Source of the DNA: Vreelandella arcis
GTDB taxonomy: Bacteria > Pseudomonadota > Gammaproteobacteria > Pseudomonadales > Halomonadaceae
Direction of reading: 5' to 3'
NCBI RefSeq assembly: GCF_900103865.1
Contig: NZ_FNII01000011.1
Location: 102,108-149,033, forward strand
DNA length: 46,926 nucleotides
The notes under the pieces were generated by a model. That model was given only the letters and a program-made list of their open reading frames with translations. It did not search any database and had not been told where the DNA came from. Both the position numbers and the translations under genes were made by a program. Below, one piece after another: positions 9,277 to 17,255 of the stretch. The first letter of the stretch is position 1. Each line of letters starts with the position of its first letter.

Positions 9277-9696
9277 TTAGCTTTTACGCGACGACTGACT
9301 GCTCGCTTTCGCGGGCTGTTCACTCTTCTCACCCTTCGCGGTGGCATTGGCTTGGTCAGCCATTTGCTTACCCGCTTCGCCGAACAGTTTTTCCATTTCC
9401 GATTTGAACTCTAAGCTCATCTCACTCATAACGCGAGCGTCTTCCTGCATTTGCTGAGAAAGCTCGTTCATCATAGCGGCTTGTTGCGCGCCGAAATCCT
9501 TCAGGCCTTCGGCATCTTCAATTTCGGTCGCACTGCGCATGCGCTCGGTGCCCATTTGACTGTAGCGCTTCATCGCTTCCAGCTGGTATTGGGTCATTTT
9601 TTCCATGTTGTTGAGCATGAGCGAGTTCATTTTACGCATGGGCTCAAACATCTGACGGGTTTGGGCGTTAAAGGCGTCCATCATTTTATCTTGCAT
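9277..9696 (-). CDS. phaP: PHA granule-associated phasin
   Basis: A 139-residue mostly helical amphipathic protein of the phasin type (MQDKMMDAFNAQTRQMFEPM, then repeated Q/M/E-rich helices). Phasins coat PHA granules and control their size and number. The C-terminal 25 residues are low-complexity, Lys/Ser/Ala-rich and basic. It lies 111 bp upstream of phaC on the same strand, with a good AGAGGAAC Shine-Dalgarno before the ATG. Context and composition together make phasin the best call, although phasins have few invariant residues. Confidence 0.85.
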   Translation of the reverse strand: MQDKMMDAFNAQTRQMFEPMRKMNSLMLNNMEKMTQYQLEAMKRYSQMGTERMRSATEIEDAEGLKDFGAQQAAMMNELSQQMQEDARVMSEMSLEFKSEMEKLFGEAGKQMADQANATAKGEKSEQPAKASSQSSRKS

Positions 9697-9756
9697 GGTG
9701 TCTGTTCCTCTTTTCGTTCCTTGGTATGAGCCTTGAATGGCTCACGTAATCGCAAA

Positions 9757-9770
9757 TTGCTGCACTGCAA
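9757..9770. promoter_or_regulatory. TGC-rich dyad upstream of phasin, possible PhaR operator
   Basis: The palindromic segment TTGCTGCACTGCAA lies 61-74 bp upstream of the phasin start. PhaR repressors of PHA loci bind TGC-rich dyads of the CTGC-N3-4-GCAG kind (known from Paracoccus). The match is by eye, and no phaR gene is in the window. Confidence 0.35.
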
Positions 9771-9853
9771 AAAGAGTAATTATTGACAGGGTGCTTTGCA
9801 ACAACGCTGATGGTAACGACTCTACCGCTTTAGTCGTGTCACCCTTCGCCGCA

Positions 9854-10270
9854 TTACTCCGCTTTCCGCTTTGCCCTGGAGCGGGAAGAGGCCGATGCGT
9901 TTGCATTAGCGCTCTTGTCGCTCTTGTCGCTTGACGTACTTCTTGAAGCGGCACTTGACGTGCTGCTGCTACTTTTCGCCTTTTCCTCTTGTGGGGCGTC
10001 GCTGCTGGCATTGCCCGCTTGCTTGAGCATGTCCAACATCATTTGTTGATAGGTACCGAAGTTGGCTAACCCCTGTGAAAGCCCTTGTTGCATCATCGGC
10101 TGCTGCACGAAGGGGCGCATCAGGCTCATGGGGTCATACCCTTCAACACCGGACTCCATTTGCCGCTGAATGTTCTCAAGCAAGCTTTGCTGGAACGCTT
10201 CTACGTCCGGCAGCCCCAGTGCTTGGCGAAACTCATCCGGGGTGAGATCAAACTCAACGTTAATCTTCAT
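9854..10270 (-). CDS. DUF6489-family protein of the PHA locus
   Basis: The 138-residue protein opens with MKINVEFDLTPDEFRQALGL, which I recognise as a DUF6489-type N terminus found beside PHA synthase genes. Residues about 1-85 look helical. The last ~45 residues are an extreme Ser/Ala/Lys/Asp tail ending in a basic RSRAKRKAE. The ATG at 10270 is preferred over the upstream in-frame start at 10288 because a GAGGAG Shine-Dalgarno sits 7-8 bp ahead. It lies 157 bp upstream of phasin. A granule-associated role is inferred from context; the molecular function is unknown. Confidence 0.75.
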   Translation of the reverse strand: MKINVEFDLTPDEFRQALGLPDVEAFQQSLLENIQRQMESGVEGYDPMSLMRPFVQQPMMQQGLSQGLANFGTYQQMMLDMLKQAGNASSDAPQEEKAKSSSSTSSAASRSTSSDKSDKSANANASASSRSRAKRKAE

Positions 10271-10330
10271 AGGCAACTCCTCAACCAACTGTCTTGAGTG
10301 TAGCAGTGTTATGCGAACTACACCGTGACG

Positions 10331-11422
10331 TTAACATTGAGATAATCTCGGCGTATCAACGCTTACCGCACCGTTTTGTCCACGCTGGCGTAACCAGTGG
10401 TCGAGCAGTGTTATCGCCATCATGGCTTCGGCGATAGGCGTTGCGCGAATACCCACGCAAGGGTCATGACGCCCTTTTGTCACCACCTCAACCGCCTGGC
10501 CGTGCACGTCAATCGAACGCCCCGGCGTGGTAATGCTGGAAGTCGGCTTAAGCGCCAGACGCGCCACGATGGGTTGACCGCTGGAGATGCCACCCAATAC
10601 GCCACCGGCGTGATTGGATAAAAAACCCTCAGGGGTCATCTCGTCGCGGTGCTCGCTGCCGCGCTGGGCAATACAGTCAAACCCCGCCCCGATCTCAACC
10701 CCTTTTACCGCATTAATACTCATCAAACCATGCGCCAGATCAGCATCTAGGCGATCAAACACGGGTTCGCCAAGCCCCACCGGTACGCCGTCAGCCACCA
10801 CGGTAATTTCCGCACCTACCGAGTCCTGATCACGGCGCAACTGATCCATATAGGCTTCCAATTCAGGCACCTTGGCGGGGTCGGGGCAGAAAAATGCGTT
10901 TTGGCCTACGGCCTCCCAGGTGCTGAAGTCAATTTTGATCGGGCCGAGCTGACTCATATAACCACGAATCTGCACCCCGTGGGTGGCCAAATACTGTTTA
11001 GCGATGGCCCCGGCGGCAACGCGCACCGCGGTTTCTCGCGCGCTTGAACGCCCCCCACCCCGGTAGTCACGATGACCATATTTATGATGGTAGGTGTAGT
11101 CGGCGTGGGCAGGACGAAATTGATCTTTGATTTTTGAATAGTCTTTCGAGCGCTGATCGGTATTCTCGATCAACAGGCCAATCGACGTGCCGGTGGTCTT
11201 GCCTTCGAACACGCCCGACAAGATTTTGACTTGGTCGGGCTCTTGGCGCTGGGTGGTATGCCGGGAACTACCCGGACGACGACGATCCAGGTCGCGCTGC
11301 AAATCCGCTTCGCACAGCGGCAGCCCCGGTGGGCAGCCATCGACAATGGCCCCCAGCGCCGGGCCATGGCTCTCCCCAAAGGTCGTTACGCTAAACAGTT
11401 TGCCAAATGTATTACCAGACAT
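10331..11422 (-). CDS. aroC: AroC, chorismate synthase
   Basis: It converts 5-enolpyruvylshikimate-3-phosphate to chorismate with reduced FMN, the last step of the shikimate pathway. From the ATG at 11422 ([20 protein letters not shown]) the protein has 363 residues, close to E. coli AroC (361). The family signatures GESHGPALG and [16 protein letters not shown] segment ([15 protein letters not shown]) are present. It starts 13 bp after the prmB stop, giving the conserved prmB-aroC operon. Confidence 0.97.
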   Translation of the reverse strand: MSGNTFGKLFSVTTFGESHGPALGAIVDGCPPGLPLCEADLQRDLDRRRPGSSRHTTQRQEPDQVKILSGVFEGKTTGTSIGLLIENTDQRSKDYSKIKDQFRPAHADYTYHHKYGHRDYRGGGRSSARETAVRVAAGAIAKQYLATHGVQIRGYMSQLGPIKIDFSTWEAVGQNAFFCPDPAKVPELEAYMDQLRRDQDSVGAEITVVADGVPVGLGEPVFDRLDADLAHGLMSINAVKGVEIGAGFDCIAQRGSEHRDEMTPEGFLSNHAGGVLGGISSGQPIVARLALKPTSSITTPGRSIDVHGQAVEVVTKGRHDPCVGIRATPIAEAMMAITLLDHWLRQRGQNGAVSVDTPRLSQC

Positions 11423-11435
11423 GGGCGTTAATTCC

Positions 11436-12395
11436 TCACGCAAAAGACGCCGCATGGGCGTCGAGTTCAGCGGCGCTCAAGACAAACACGCCTTGGCCAC
11501 CACGCTCGAATTCAAGCCACATAAAGGGTACCTCGGGAAAGGCGGCCTCTAAGTGGCGGTCAGAGTTGCCGACTTCTACAATCAGCCACCCCTCGTCGGT
11601 CAGGTGCTCACGCGCCTCGCGTAGAATGCGCCGCACGATGTCCAGGCCATCGCTACCCGCCCCCAGCGCCAGTGACGGTTCGTGGCGGAACTCGGCAGGC
11701 ATGGTGGCTAAATCTCGGGCATCCACGTAAGGCGGATTGGAGACGATCACATCAAAGCGCTGGCCCTCCAGCCCATCGAACACATCGGCTTCCATGGCGC
11801 GAACGCGCTCCCCCACATCGTGACGCGAGATGTTTTGACGAGCCACTGACAGGGCCTCCTGGCTGATATCGGCCAGGAAAACTTCGCAGGTGGGCAAATA
11901 CAGCGCGGTGGCAATGCCGATACAGCCCGAACCGCTGCATAAATCCAACACCCTTGTTGGCGGCTCTTCCGGAAACCAAGCGGCAAAGCCATCTTCGATG
12001 AGCTCCGCCATTGGCGAGCGCGGAATCAGTACGCGTTCGTCAACGTTAAACGGATAGCCGGCAAAAAAGGCTTCTCCCAGTAAGTAAGGCAGCGGGCGGC
12101 GGGTGGTGATCCGCTCGCGGGTGAGCGCCACAATGCGCTCGCGCTCCATGGGCAATAACCGTGCATCCTGAACCCCTGGGTCGACATTCCAGGGTAAGTG
12201 CAGCGCCCCTAAGCAAAGCGCAACGGCTTCATCCCATGCCGACTCGGTTCCATGGCCGTAATACAGTCCCGCCAAATAAAACTCGCTGGACACCCAGCGC
12301 AGGTAGTCGCGTAAGGTTAAGAGCTCGCTCACCAGCGCGGTATCCGGCAGGGAGAGAGAGGAGTGAGAAGTCTCGGCGTTGAGATGTGTGGTCAC
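11436..12395 (-). CDS. prmB: PrmB, ribosomal protein uL3 glutamine N5-methyltransferase
   Basis: A SAM-dependent methyltransferase that modifies a glutamine of ribosomal protein L3. The 319-residue protein has motif [15 protein letters not shown] (about 149-162) and the catalytic NPPY (220-223) typical of PrmA/B/C glutamine methyltransferases. The N terminus and the neighbouring aroC favour PrmB over PrmC. It is divergent from smrB, the same arrangement as in E. coli. Confidence 0.95.
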   Translation of the reverse strand: MTTHLNAETSHSSLSLPDTALVSELLTLRDYLRWVSSEFYLAGLYYGHGTESAWDEAVALCLGALHLPWNVDPGVQDARLLPMERERIVALTRERITTRRPLPYLLGEAFFAGYPFNVDERVLIPRSPMAELIEDGFAAWFPEEPPTRVLDLCSGSGCIGIATALYLPTCEVFLADISQEALSVARQNISRHDVGERVRAMEADVFDGLEGQRFDVIVSNPPYVDARDLATMPAEFRHEPSLALGAGSDGLDIVRRILREAREHLTDEGWLIVEVGNSDRHLEAAFPEVPFMWLEFERGGQGVFVLSAAELDAHAASFA

Positions 12396-12487
12396 ATCGG
12401 CTCCTGGTCAACTGAGGTGCCCATGCCCCTAAAAATAGACTGGCATGGTATGGCGAAAGAAAAGATTGTACCTTTGACGCCGCCCGG

Positions 12488-12515
12488 TTCACAGCAACGC
12501 TCAGCCCGCTATACT
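12488..12515 (+). promoter_or_regulatory. sigma-70 promoter of smrB
   Basis: TTCACA (12488-12493) and TATACT (12510-12515) are 16 bp apart and lie 44 bp upstream of the smrB ATG, in the prmB/smrB divergent region. Confidence 0.55.
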
Positions 12516-12558
12516 GTGCGCTTGCCACAACTTTGCCTATTTGCCATTTGAGCCTGTC

Positions 12559-13128
12559 ATGACACGACACCGTTACCTGCCCGATGACGACGATATCAGT
12601 GCTTTTCGCCAAGCGCTGAAGGCGGCGGGCGTGCGGCGTATTGCCACCAACCAAGCCGACCCTGGCAAACCCAAACGCAACGACGATGCCCAGCAAGCGC
12701 GGCGGCAAGCGGCGGTGGAAAGCAGTACGCTCGCTACCAGCGGGCGCACCTCCGATGGCCGTGTTGAGGCCGTGCGCCCTTCCGAGTATTTGGAGTTCAG
12801 CGTCCCGGACTTACCTTGGCGCACCTTCAGTCAGTTGAAGCGTGGCCAAACGGCGTGGCAGGCAGGCCTCGACCTGCACGGCTATACCCTGGAAGAGGCC
12901 CGCGTCGAACTGGAAAGCTTTTTACGCGATACGGCCGCCCAGGGGCTTCGCTGCGTGCTGGTGGTTCATGGCAAAGCCTGGGGCACCAGCGCCGATTTTC
13001 CCGTTCTCAAAAGCCACACCAATGCCTGGTTGCGAGAATGGCCCGGCGTGCTGGCGTTTTGTTCCGCCGCCGAGCTCGACGGCGGCACCGGCGCAGTGTA
13101 CATCCTGCTGCGCAAGCGCGGGCAGTAG
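12559..13128 (+). CDS. smrB: SmrB-like Smr-domain endonuclease
   Basis: SmrB is the endonuclease that cleaves mRNA at collided ribosomes and starts their rescue. The 189-residue protein has a charged N-terminal extension, a short conserved FSVPDLPWRTFSQL linker and a C-terminal Smr domain with LDLHG (D105-G108) and VVHGK (136-139). The ATG at 12559 is preferred to the in-frame TTG at 12541. Its divergent position relative to prmB-aroC matches E. coli smrB (yfcN). Its stop abuts the stop of the RssA-like gene. Confidence 0.9.
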   Translation: MTRHRYLPDDDDISAFRQALKAAGVRRIATNQADPGKPKRNDDAQQARRQAAVESSTLATSGRTSDGRVEAVRPSEYLEFSVPDLPWRTFSQLKRGQTAWQAGLDLHGYTLEEARVELESFLRDTAAQGLRCVLVVHGKAWGTSADFPVLKSHTNAWLREWPGVLAFCSAAELDGGTGAVYILLRKRGQ

Positions 13129-14145
13129 CTACTTCTTCGCCGCATCCGAGGCGATATCGGGTATGCCGCGTTCCAAGGCTTCATCAGCCAAGTAACGGCC
13201 CAGGCGAATAAGATCCTTAGCGCGGTGAAATTCGTAGGCACTGCACACCGTTTTAGGTATTTCGATCAACACATCCGGCGGGTAACCAGCAATTTTATAC
13301 TTGGCCAGCGCCGCTTGGGTGATATCAAACGATTCAAGAATCATATCCAGCTTGCCCCATTCGCGCTTGCCGCGCATTTCCGACGTTTCGTCGCTACTCC
13401 CTTGTTCTTCGCTGCTACCCAGCCCATCCCATAGCCGCTTCGTCGCCTCGCGCACATCGTCCATCCAGCCGCCAATGTTTTCATCGCGTTCAAGCTCAAG
13501 CGCAGTGCGGCTATCATTCTCCGGCTCATCGGGCAACAACGATTCCAGGCTAATCGGCTGAGGGCTATGCGCGGTTACGTTTACCGCCACGACAAAATCC
13601 GCTTCATGGGCGGCCAGTGTCGGCATGATGGGCAATGGATTCAGCAAGCCGCCGTCGACTAACACCTGATCGCCGACATGCACGGGAGTAATTACACCGG
13701 GCACCGCGATCGAGGCGCGAATCGCGCGCAGCAGCGGGCCATTTTGAAACCATACCTCGCGCTGACGAACCAGGTCGGTGGCCACAGTGGTCACCGGAAT
13801 CGGCAGGTCTTCGATCAGCATGTCGCCGACCAGCCCCTCCAGCTTGCTCATGACTTTGCTGGCGCGCATGGCGCCCATCGGGCTCCAGGTCACATCGACC
13901 AGTTTGAGCACATCCAGGTAGTCGAGGTTACACACCCACTCGCGGTATTCCGGCAGCTTACCCGACGCGTAAATCCCGCCGATCAGCGCGCCCATGGAAC
14001 ACCCGGCGATGGAAATAATCTCGAAGCCCCGCGCCTCGAGCGCTTCGATCACGCCGATATGCGCATAGCCCCGAGCCCCGCCACTGCCCAGCACTAGCGC
14101 CACCTTATTGCCGCTCTGCCCATTGGCGTTTGTCAGTTCGTTCAT
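13129..14145 (-). CDS. RssA-like patatin phospholipase family protein
   Basis: A 338-residue patatin-like serine hydrolase. The oxyanion motif GSGGARGYAHIG (about 20-31), nucleophile S50 in GCSMG and catalytic D164 in DGGLLNPLP form the usual Ser-Asp dyad. It resembles E. coli RssA, whose substrate is not known. A proline-poor acidic segment (about 205-255) follows the catalytic domain. The start codon overlaps the stop of the alpha/beta hydrolase gene by 4 bp, so the two form an operon. Confidence 0.88.
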   Translation of the reverse strand: MNELTNANGQSGNKVALVLGSGGARGYAHIGVIEALEARGFEIISIAGCSMGALIGGIYASGKLPEYREWVCNLDYLDVLKLVDVTWSPMGAMRASKVMSKLEGLVGDMLIEDLPIPVTTVATDLVRQREVWFQNGPLLRAIRASIAVPGVITPVHVGDQVLVDGGLLNPLPIMPTLAAHEADFVVAVNVTAHSPQPISLESLLPDEPENDSRTALELERDENIGGWMDDVREATKRLWDGLGSSEEQGSSDETSEMRGKREWGKLDMILESFDITQAALAKYKIAGYPPDVLIEIPKTVCSAYEFHRAKDLIRLGRYLADEALERGIPDIASDAAKK

Positions 14146-15053
14146 CGCGCACGTCCTTCTACTGATTCAGGCGTTGCGAGCTCATGCGCCGTGATCACCT
14201 GGGCAACCCGCGCCACGGCCTCGGGCTCAAGATGCAGGTGATGGCCGCCAGCCAGTACATGGCGAGTTAAACGCGGTACCGCTTGGCGGGCTTTTTCCGC
14301 CCAGGTTCGCTCGCCTAAAATGCCTTGCTCACCTTCTATCAATAGCACCGGCGCTTGAATGTCCGCCAGTAGCGCCAACACTTGAGAGGGCGTAAAGCGC
14401 ACTAGCGATGGCTTTAACAATCGGCTGTCGGTGCGCATTTGCACATGACCGTCGGCTGTTACGTCGGCATTGCGTTCCACCAACGGGGTCGCCGTGGCTG
14501 TATCCAGCGGGGTAACGCCGCCCGCCACACGCGCCGCCACCGCAGTGGCTAAATCGGGATAACGCGGGGTTTGAGACAGCGGTCGCCGATGCGCCATCAG
14601 CCCTTTTCTGAGTTGGCTGGACGTATCGTCAGCGGGTGTATTTAGGGCCCCCAAGCCATCCAATAACATCAACCGCTCAATACGGTCGGGTAAGGCGGCA
14701 GCTAATAGGCACGTCACCGCCGCGCCCATGGAATGGGCGAGCAACGACGCCCGCTCAATATCCAGATCCTCCATGGCATCCAGCACATCATGGCAGTAGT
14801 CCCACAGCGCGTAGTCATTGCCCGCTGGGGCGTGCGCTGAGTGGCCGTGGCCGCGAAAATCAATCGCCACAATGCGAATATCTAACGTTTCCACCAGCAG
14901 AGGCGCCAGGCGAGTGAAGCTCGCCGCATTATCCAGCCAGCCGTGCAACGCCAGCCATATGGGCGCATCGACACGCCCCCAGCTTAGGGCGGCCAGGCGT
15001 CCTTGAGCGAGGGAAAGCGGGTCGGGATAAGCCGTTGTCGCGGGGTGAGGCAT
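14142..15053 (-). CDS. alpha/beta hydrolase
   Basis: A 303-residue alpha/beta hydrolase with HGWLDNAASF oxyanion region (about 38-47), nucleophile S108 in AHSMG and a late histidine in AGGHHLHLE. The substrate is not evident; this kind is often annotated as a serine hydrolase or esterase. The ATG at 15053 is preferred over 15062 because an AGGA sequence is then 10 bp upstream rather than 1 bp. It is translationally coupled to the RssA-like gene. Confidence 0.85.
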   Translation of the reverse strand: MPHPATTAYPDPLSLAQGRLAALSWGRVDAPIWLALHGWLDNAASFTRLAPLLVETLDIRIVAIDFRGHGHSAHAPAGNDYALWDYCHDVLDAMEDLDIERASLLAHSMGAAVTCLLAAALPDRIERLMLLDGLGALNTPADDTSSQLRKGLMAHRRPLSQTPRYPDLATAVAARVAGGVTPLDTATATPLVERNADVTADGHVQMRTDSRLLKPSLVRFTPSQVLALLADIQAPVLLIEGEQGILGERTWAEKARQAVPRLTRHVLAGGHHLHLEPEAVARVAQVITAHELATPESVEGRAR

Positions 15054-15199
15054 AATCAACATATCCTAAAACAGTCTGGCCGCCTTTGAGGGCGACAAGA
15101 TGACGGCATAAATCACAAACGTTACCATGCTAAGCGCAAGGCACTGTACAAAATTGCCTGTACCCGCCGACGTTCACTTTTTCTTTCGATGAGGCTTTT

Positions 15200-15292
15200 A
15201 TGAAACCCCACCGTGATACCCGTACGCGCAATTGGGTCTTTTTTATCGCCGTTACCAGCGCCATCGTGGTGGGCCTTTGGCTGGCACGATAG
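15200..15292 (+). CDS. 30-residue single-pass membrane peptide
   Basis: ATG at 15200 opens a 30-codon frame ending in TAG. A GAGG Shine-Dalgarno (15191-15194) sits 5-6 bp before the ATG. The peptide begins with a basic hydrophilic segment (MKPHRDTRTRNW) followed by a hydrophobic stretch (VFFIAVTSAIVVGLWLA) and ends in Arg, a positive-inside single-helix layout. Good start signals and topology support a real gene; its function is unknown. Confidence 0.5.
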   Translation: MKPHRDTRTRNWVFFIAVTSAIVVGLWLAR

Positions 15293-15374
15293 CCTTTCGC
15301 GACAATCCTTCACATTAGCTCCCTGGCCTCGTCCGCTCACGGGCATCCCTTGCAATTTTATCCTCGCGGCTAAA

Positions 15375-15394
15375 TACTGTATATAAATACACAT
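15375..15394 (+). promoter_or_regulatory. LexA (SOS) box and promoter of umuDC
   Basis: TACTGTATATAAATACACAT matches the LexA consensus core CTG-(TA)5-CAG in 14 of 16 positions and is close to the E. coli umuD box. A TTGCAA at 15350-15355 and AATACT at 15373-15378, 17 bp apart, place the box over the -10 region. The site ends 20 bp before the chosen umuD start. Confidence 0.85.
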
Positions 15395-15414
15395 AAACAG
15401 TGAGAATGCCGACA

Positions 15415-15855
15415 ATGACGTCCCAATTGCCTGTCGCGCCAGCCTTGCCGTTAACCTCTCAGCCGCTGCCTTTCCCACCGTTACATGGCCGCGCTGGGTT
15501 TAGCGGTTTTCCCTCACCCGCCCAGGATTACGAGCCGCGCACGCTGGATTTAAATGTGCGCCTGATCAAAAACCCCTCGCAGACGTTTTATCTATCCGCC
15601 ACCGGCGACAGCATGGAAGGCTGGGGAATTTTTGACGGCGATTTGTTGGTCGTTGATCGCAGCATTTCGCCACGTTTGGGACATATCCTGGTGGCGATGC
15701 TCGACGAAGAAGTGCTGATCAAACGCTATGCGTTGCATCACGGCATCCCTCATCTATGTTCGGCCCATCCTGGCTATCCACCGCTCCCTCTAGAAGACGC
15801 CGACTGTCAGGTGTGGGGCGTTGTACGTGCCGTTATTCACGAGTACCTACGATGA
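15415..15855 (+). CDS. umuD: UmuD, SOS mutagenesis protein and autoprotease
   Basis: UmuD is cleaved with RecA help to UmuD', which joins UmuC as DNA polymerase V. From the ATG at 15415 the protein has 146 residues, with nucleophile S66 (TGDSM) and lysine K103 (VLIKRY), equivalent to E. coli S60 and K97. The cleavage region aligned with E. coli QCG-FPSP is SGFPSP here, giving Ser30-Gly31 instead of Cys-Gly. In-frame GTG (15400) and ATG (15406) starts are also possible. It is separated from umuC by 10 bp and is under a LexA box. Confidence 0.93.
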   Translation: MTSQLPVAPALPLTSQPLPFPPLHGRAGFSGFPSPAQDYEPRTLDLNVRLIKNPSQTFYLSATGDSMEGWGIFDGDLLVVDRSISPRLGHILVAMLDEEVLIKRYALHHGIPHLCSAHPGYPPLPLEDADCQVWGVVRAVIHEYLR

Positions 15856-15865
15856 TGCATATGCC

Positions 15866-17164
15866 ATGATCGGCCTAGTCGACGCCAACAACTTTTACGT
15901 TAGCTGCGAGCGCATTTTTCAGCCTCACCTAGAAAGCAAAGCCGTAGGGGTAATGTCCAACAACGACGGCTGCGTCATCGCCCGCTCAGCGGAAATGAAA
16001 GCGCTGGATATCCCCATGGGCACCCCCGCGTTTAAGCTTGAAACGCTGCGCCAGCGCGGCGAAATACACCTGCTGTCGTCTAACTATGAGCTGTACGGCG
16101 ATATGTCAGGGCGGCTGGCCCAATTGTTGCGCGATGCTTGCCCGGATATCGCCCCCTACTCCATCGATGAAATGTTCATCTACCTGGATGGGCTGAGCGA
16201 TCGTCAGTGTCAAACCTTAGGCGAAAGCTTGCGCCGCCGTATTCACCGGGGCCTGGGGTTACCGGTGTGCATTGGGCTGGCAACAACGCATACGCTGGCG
16301 AAGCTCGCCAACCACGCCGCCAAAAAACAGCCGCAGTATCAGGGTGTTTGTCTGCTTAACGGGCAGGATGCGTTAACCGCTTCGTTACTTGCGCAAACGC
16401 CGGTCAGCGAGGTTTGGGGTGTGGGCAAGCGACTTGCCGAACGGCTCGCCATTGGCGGGATTCATACCGCATGGGATCTGCACGAAAGCGATATCAAGCA
16501 GCTACGCAAGCGCTTCTCGGTAGTGCTGGCGCGCACGGCACTTGAGCTACGCGGCACGCCTTGCCTGCACATGAACGCCCTCGACCAGCCACGCCAGCGC
16601 ATCATGACCTCGCGCTCGTTTGGCCAGTCTACCGGAGTGAAAGCCGAGGTACACGATGCGCTGCGACGCCATGCCCAGCGCAGTGCCGAAAAGCTACGCC
16701 AGCAGCACAGCCTTACTCGGGCGGTGATGCTGTTCTTAAATACCAATCGCCACCGCCGTGACCAGCCGCAGTATTTTCCGCAGGCACTAATCCCCCTGCC
16801 CTCACCTAGCGACGACACCCGAGTGATCCTTGACGCCGTACGCCAGGGGCTTGAGCAAATTTATCGCCCTCGCTACCGGTTTATGAAAGCTGGCGTGATG
16901 CTGTTGGATTTGGTGGACGCTGAACAGCACCAGCTTTCCCTGCTGAACGCCCCAGCCCACCACCATCCGTTGTTAATGGCCACGGTGGACGATATTAACC
17001 AGCGCATGGGGCAAGGCACGATTCGTTTTGGGATGACCGATAACGACGCCCCTTGGCAGCTTCGCTGCGCTCACCGCTCCAATCGCTATACCACGCGCTG
17101 GGATGAGTTAATGAAGGCAGGCACTCATCCCGGCGCTATTGCTGCGTGTACTTCGCGAACCTAA
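15866..17164 (+). CDS. umuC: UmuC, DNA polymerase V catalytic subunit
   Basis: A Y-family translesion polymerase. The 432-residue protein begins MIGLVDANNFYVSCERIF, with metal ligand D6 and the palm motif SIDEMF (D101, E102), at the same positions as in E. coli. The little-finger domain and the UmuC-specific C-terminal region (DUF4113) follow. The ATG at 15866 fits the family N terminus, although the frame is open from 15821. It is co-transcribed with umuD under SOS control. Confidence 0.96.
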   Translation: MIGLVDANNFYVSCERIFQPHLESKAVGVMSNNDGCVIARSAEMKALDIPMGTPAFKLETLRQRGEIHLLSSNYELYGDMSGRLAQLLRDACPDIAPYSIDEMFIYLDGLSDRQCQTLGESLRRRIHRGLGLPVCIGLATTHTLAKLANHAAKKQPQYQGVCLLNGQDALTASLLAQTPVSEVWGVGKRLAERLAIGGIHTAWDLHESDIKQLRKRFSVVLARTALELRGTPCLHMNALDQPRQRIMTSRSFGQSTGVKAEVHDALRRHAQRSAEKLRQQHSLTRAVMLFLNTNRHRRDQPQYFPQALIPLPSPSDDTRVILDAVRQGLEQIYRPRYRFMKAGVMLLDLVDAEQHQLSLLNAPAHHHPLLMATVDDINQRMGQGTIRFGMTDNDAPWQLRCAHRSNRYTTRWDELMKAGTHPGAIAACTSRT

Positions 17165-17179
17165 CCGCTACTCTAGGCT

Positions 17180-17219
17180 TTGTACGAAAACTACCTGCGC
17201 TCGCCGGGTTTTCGTACAA
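17180..17219. repeat. 12-bp perfect inverted repeat after umuC
   Basis: TTGTACGAAAAC (17180-17191) and GTTTTCGTACAA (17208-17219) flank a GC-rich 16-nt loop. No T run follows on either strand. It may be a dispersed REP-like element or a hairpin that ends umuC transcription without a classical U-tract. Confidence 0.7.
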
Positions 17220-17255
17220 CCCTAAGACGTAAATTGCGTAGGAAACGCTGTCTTC

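Noticed and set aside
15146..15163. GTACA-N8-TGTAC dyad as a second LexA box before the 30-residue peptide
   Set aside because: It does not fit CTG-N10-CAG; no other support for an operator.
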